Part shown: positions 63,095-64,000 of the stretch, piece after piece
Layout of the letters: the number at the start of each line of letters is the position of its first letter
Numbering within the stretch: position 1 is the stretch's first letter
NCBI RefSeq assembly: GCF_002879535.1
Contig: NZ_PNOT02000006.1
Location: forward strand, 1-64,000
Direction of reading: 5' to 3'
DNA: 64,000 bases
DNA from: Mesorhizobium intechi
GTDB taxonomy: Bacteria > Pseudomonadota > Alphaproteobacteria > Rhizobiales > Rhizobiaceae
Translations under genes and position numbers: made by a program
The notes under the pieces: generated by a model
Seen by the model: the letters and a program-made list of their open reading frames with translations, nothing else
The model's database searches: none
What the model was told of the DNA's origin: nothing

Positions 63095-64000
63095 TCACTG
63101 CGCCCAGGCTTTCCAGTCGGCCTCGTGTGCGGCGATCCAGGCGGCGGCGACCTCTTCCGGCGTCTTGCCGTTGAGGTCGATATCGCCGCTCATCTTGTTG
63201 AGTTCGTCGGTGTCGATCGTATAGGCCTTGGCCACCTTATAGGCGACCGGCCATTTGTCCTTCATGCCGTTCCAGGCATATTTCCAGATCTCGCCATGCG
63301 GCTTGCCGCAATCATATTTGGCGTCGGGGTTCACGCCCCACTTCGGATCGTTATAGCAGTCGGGCGTGTATTCGGGGAATTGCACCCACTCGCCCTTGTA
63401 CTTGGCCGGCGCCCAGTGCGGCGAATAGATCCACAGCATGATCGGCGCCTTGCGCTGGTAGGCGGAATCGAGTTCGGCGAACATCGCCGCATCGGTGCCG
63501 GCATGGATGACGGTGAAGGGCAGTTTCAGCGCCGCGACGCGCTCGTCGTCAAAGCCTTCCCAGGTCACCGGGCCGCCGAGATAGCGCCCCTTCGGTGCAG
63601 TCTCCGCTGTCGAGAATGACGCCGCGCATGTCGGGTCGAGCAGGGCGTGCCAGTCCGGCAATGTCGGGCATTTCTCCTTCATGTATTCGGGAAACCACCA
63701 CTCTTCCTTGGCCTTCGGGCCAAGCTTGCCGAGGCGCTCGGTCTGGCCGGTCGCATCGGAGGCCTTCATCGCCTCGCCGGCGGTCGTGTCCCAGAATTCC
63801 AGACCGACATCGAGGTCGCCATTGGTGAGGCCGGTGGTCAGGCTGGAGAGATAGTCGGCGGTCGGGTATTCAATGGTGTAGCCCAGCTTTTCCAGGATGC
63901 CGCCGAGGATCTTGGCGTTGAGATTGACGCTGGTCCAGTCGAACAGCGCGATCTTTATCGGGTCGTTGGATTCCGGGGCGGCGGCCCGGGCGGAAGGTGT
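63095..64000 (-). CDS. tmoX: periplasmic trimethylamine N-oxide/quaternary amine-binding protein, TmoX-like (5' end beyond window)
   Basis: The visible 301 residues reach the natural stop; the signal peptide and start lie past the right edge. The family is the glycine betaine/choline-type binding proteins. IKIALFDWTSVNLNAKILGGILEKLGY near the visible start, LDVGLEFWDTT, and Trp-rich stretches (PIMLWIYSPHWAPAKYKGEWVQFPEY) provide the aromatic residues that cage a trimethylammonium or N-oxide group. It is the first gene of tmoXVW, in the same locus as tmm and tdm. Choline or betaine binding is the alternative. Confidence 0.88.
   Translation of the reverse strand, partial: TPSARAAAPESNDPIKIALFDWTSVNLNAKILGGILEKLGYTIEYPTADYLSSLTTGLTNGDLDVGLEFWDTTAGEAMKASDATGQTERLGKLGPKAKEEWWFPEYMKEKCPTLPDWHALLDPTCAASFSTAETAPKGRYLGGPVTWEGFDDERVAALKLPFTVIHAGTDAAMFAELDSAYQRKAPIMLWIYSPHWAPAKYKGEWVQFPEYTPDCYNDPKWGVNPDAKYDCGKPHGEIWKYAWNGMKDKWPVAYKVAKAYTIDTDELNKMSGDIDLNGKTPEEVAAAWIAAHEADWKAWAQ

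Overview
The window reads as chromosomal DNA of a high-GC alphaproteobacterium of the Rhizobiales, most likely Mesorhizobium or a close relative. This is inferred from the erythritol-type gene set, a RibH2-type lumazine synthase behind an FMN riboswitch, a RIME-like intergenic palindrome and strong third-position GC bias. I ran no database search. No rRNA, tRNA, CRISPR array or intact insertion sequence was seen. The window cuts a gene at each end.

Region 1 (1-13.7 kb) is a polyol (erythritol/tetritol) catabolic locus. It holds the end of a sugar-type ABC permease, two unlike ABC ATPases, an FGGY kinase (EryA-like), a D-2-hydroxyacid dehydrogenase, a GlpD-family dehydrogenase (EryB-like), a class II aldolase and a TIM-barrel isomerase (EryC-like). 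A convergent class II fructose-bisphosphate aldolase follows, then a DeoR regulator with a TpiA-like (EryH) and an RpiB-like (EryI) isomerase. A split dihydroxyacetone-type kinase (DhaK, DhaL) runs convergently into rpiB. Together these would phosphorylate and oxidise a tetritol and isomerise it to erythrose 4-phosphate.

Region 2 (13.8-29 kb) is mixed. It has ribH2 with its riboswitch, an MFS exporter with a divergent Lrp-type regulator, and a methylthioribose (MTR) salvage pair (mtnK-mtnA). The pair is divergent from a ribose-type ABC transporter, across a perfect 12-bp inverted repeat that carries both -35 boxes. A nitrilase-fold gene follows, flanked by two copies of the last 186 bp of the binding-protein gene, which is a recombination scar. 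Then come a RhaD-type aldolase/dehydrogenase fusion with a SorC regulator, and an acyl-CoA synthetase.

Region 3 (29-36 kb) holds a TetR regulator, an RND efflux adaptor and pump, and a flavin-dependent monooxygenase of the NtaA/DszA family.

Region 4 (36-64 kb) is an apparently complete methylated-amine pathway. Trimethylamine is oxidised by Tmm to its N-oxide (TMAO), and Tdm demethylates this to dimethylamine. DmmDABC takes dimethylamine to monomethylamine, GmaS makes gamma-glutamylmethylamide, MgsABC makes N-methylglutamate, and MgdABCD returns glutamate plus a one-carbon unit. A TmoXVW-type ABC importer supplies TMAO. An XRE-cupin regulator next to tmm has two matching palindromic sites. 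Between the dmm and mgs genes lies a six-gene membrane module (APC permease, three very small membrane proteins, two proteins of unknown function). I do not recognise it as a described system, and it is the best candidate here for something new.
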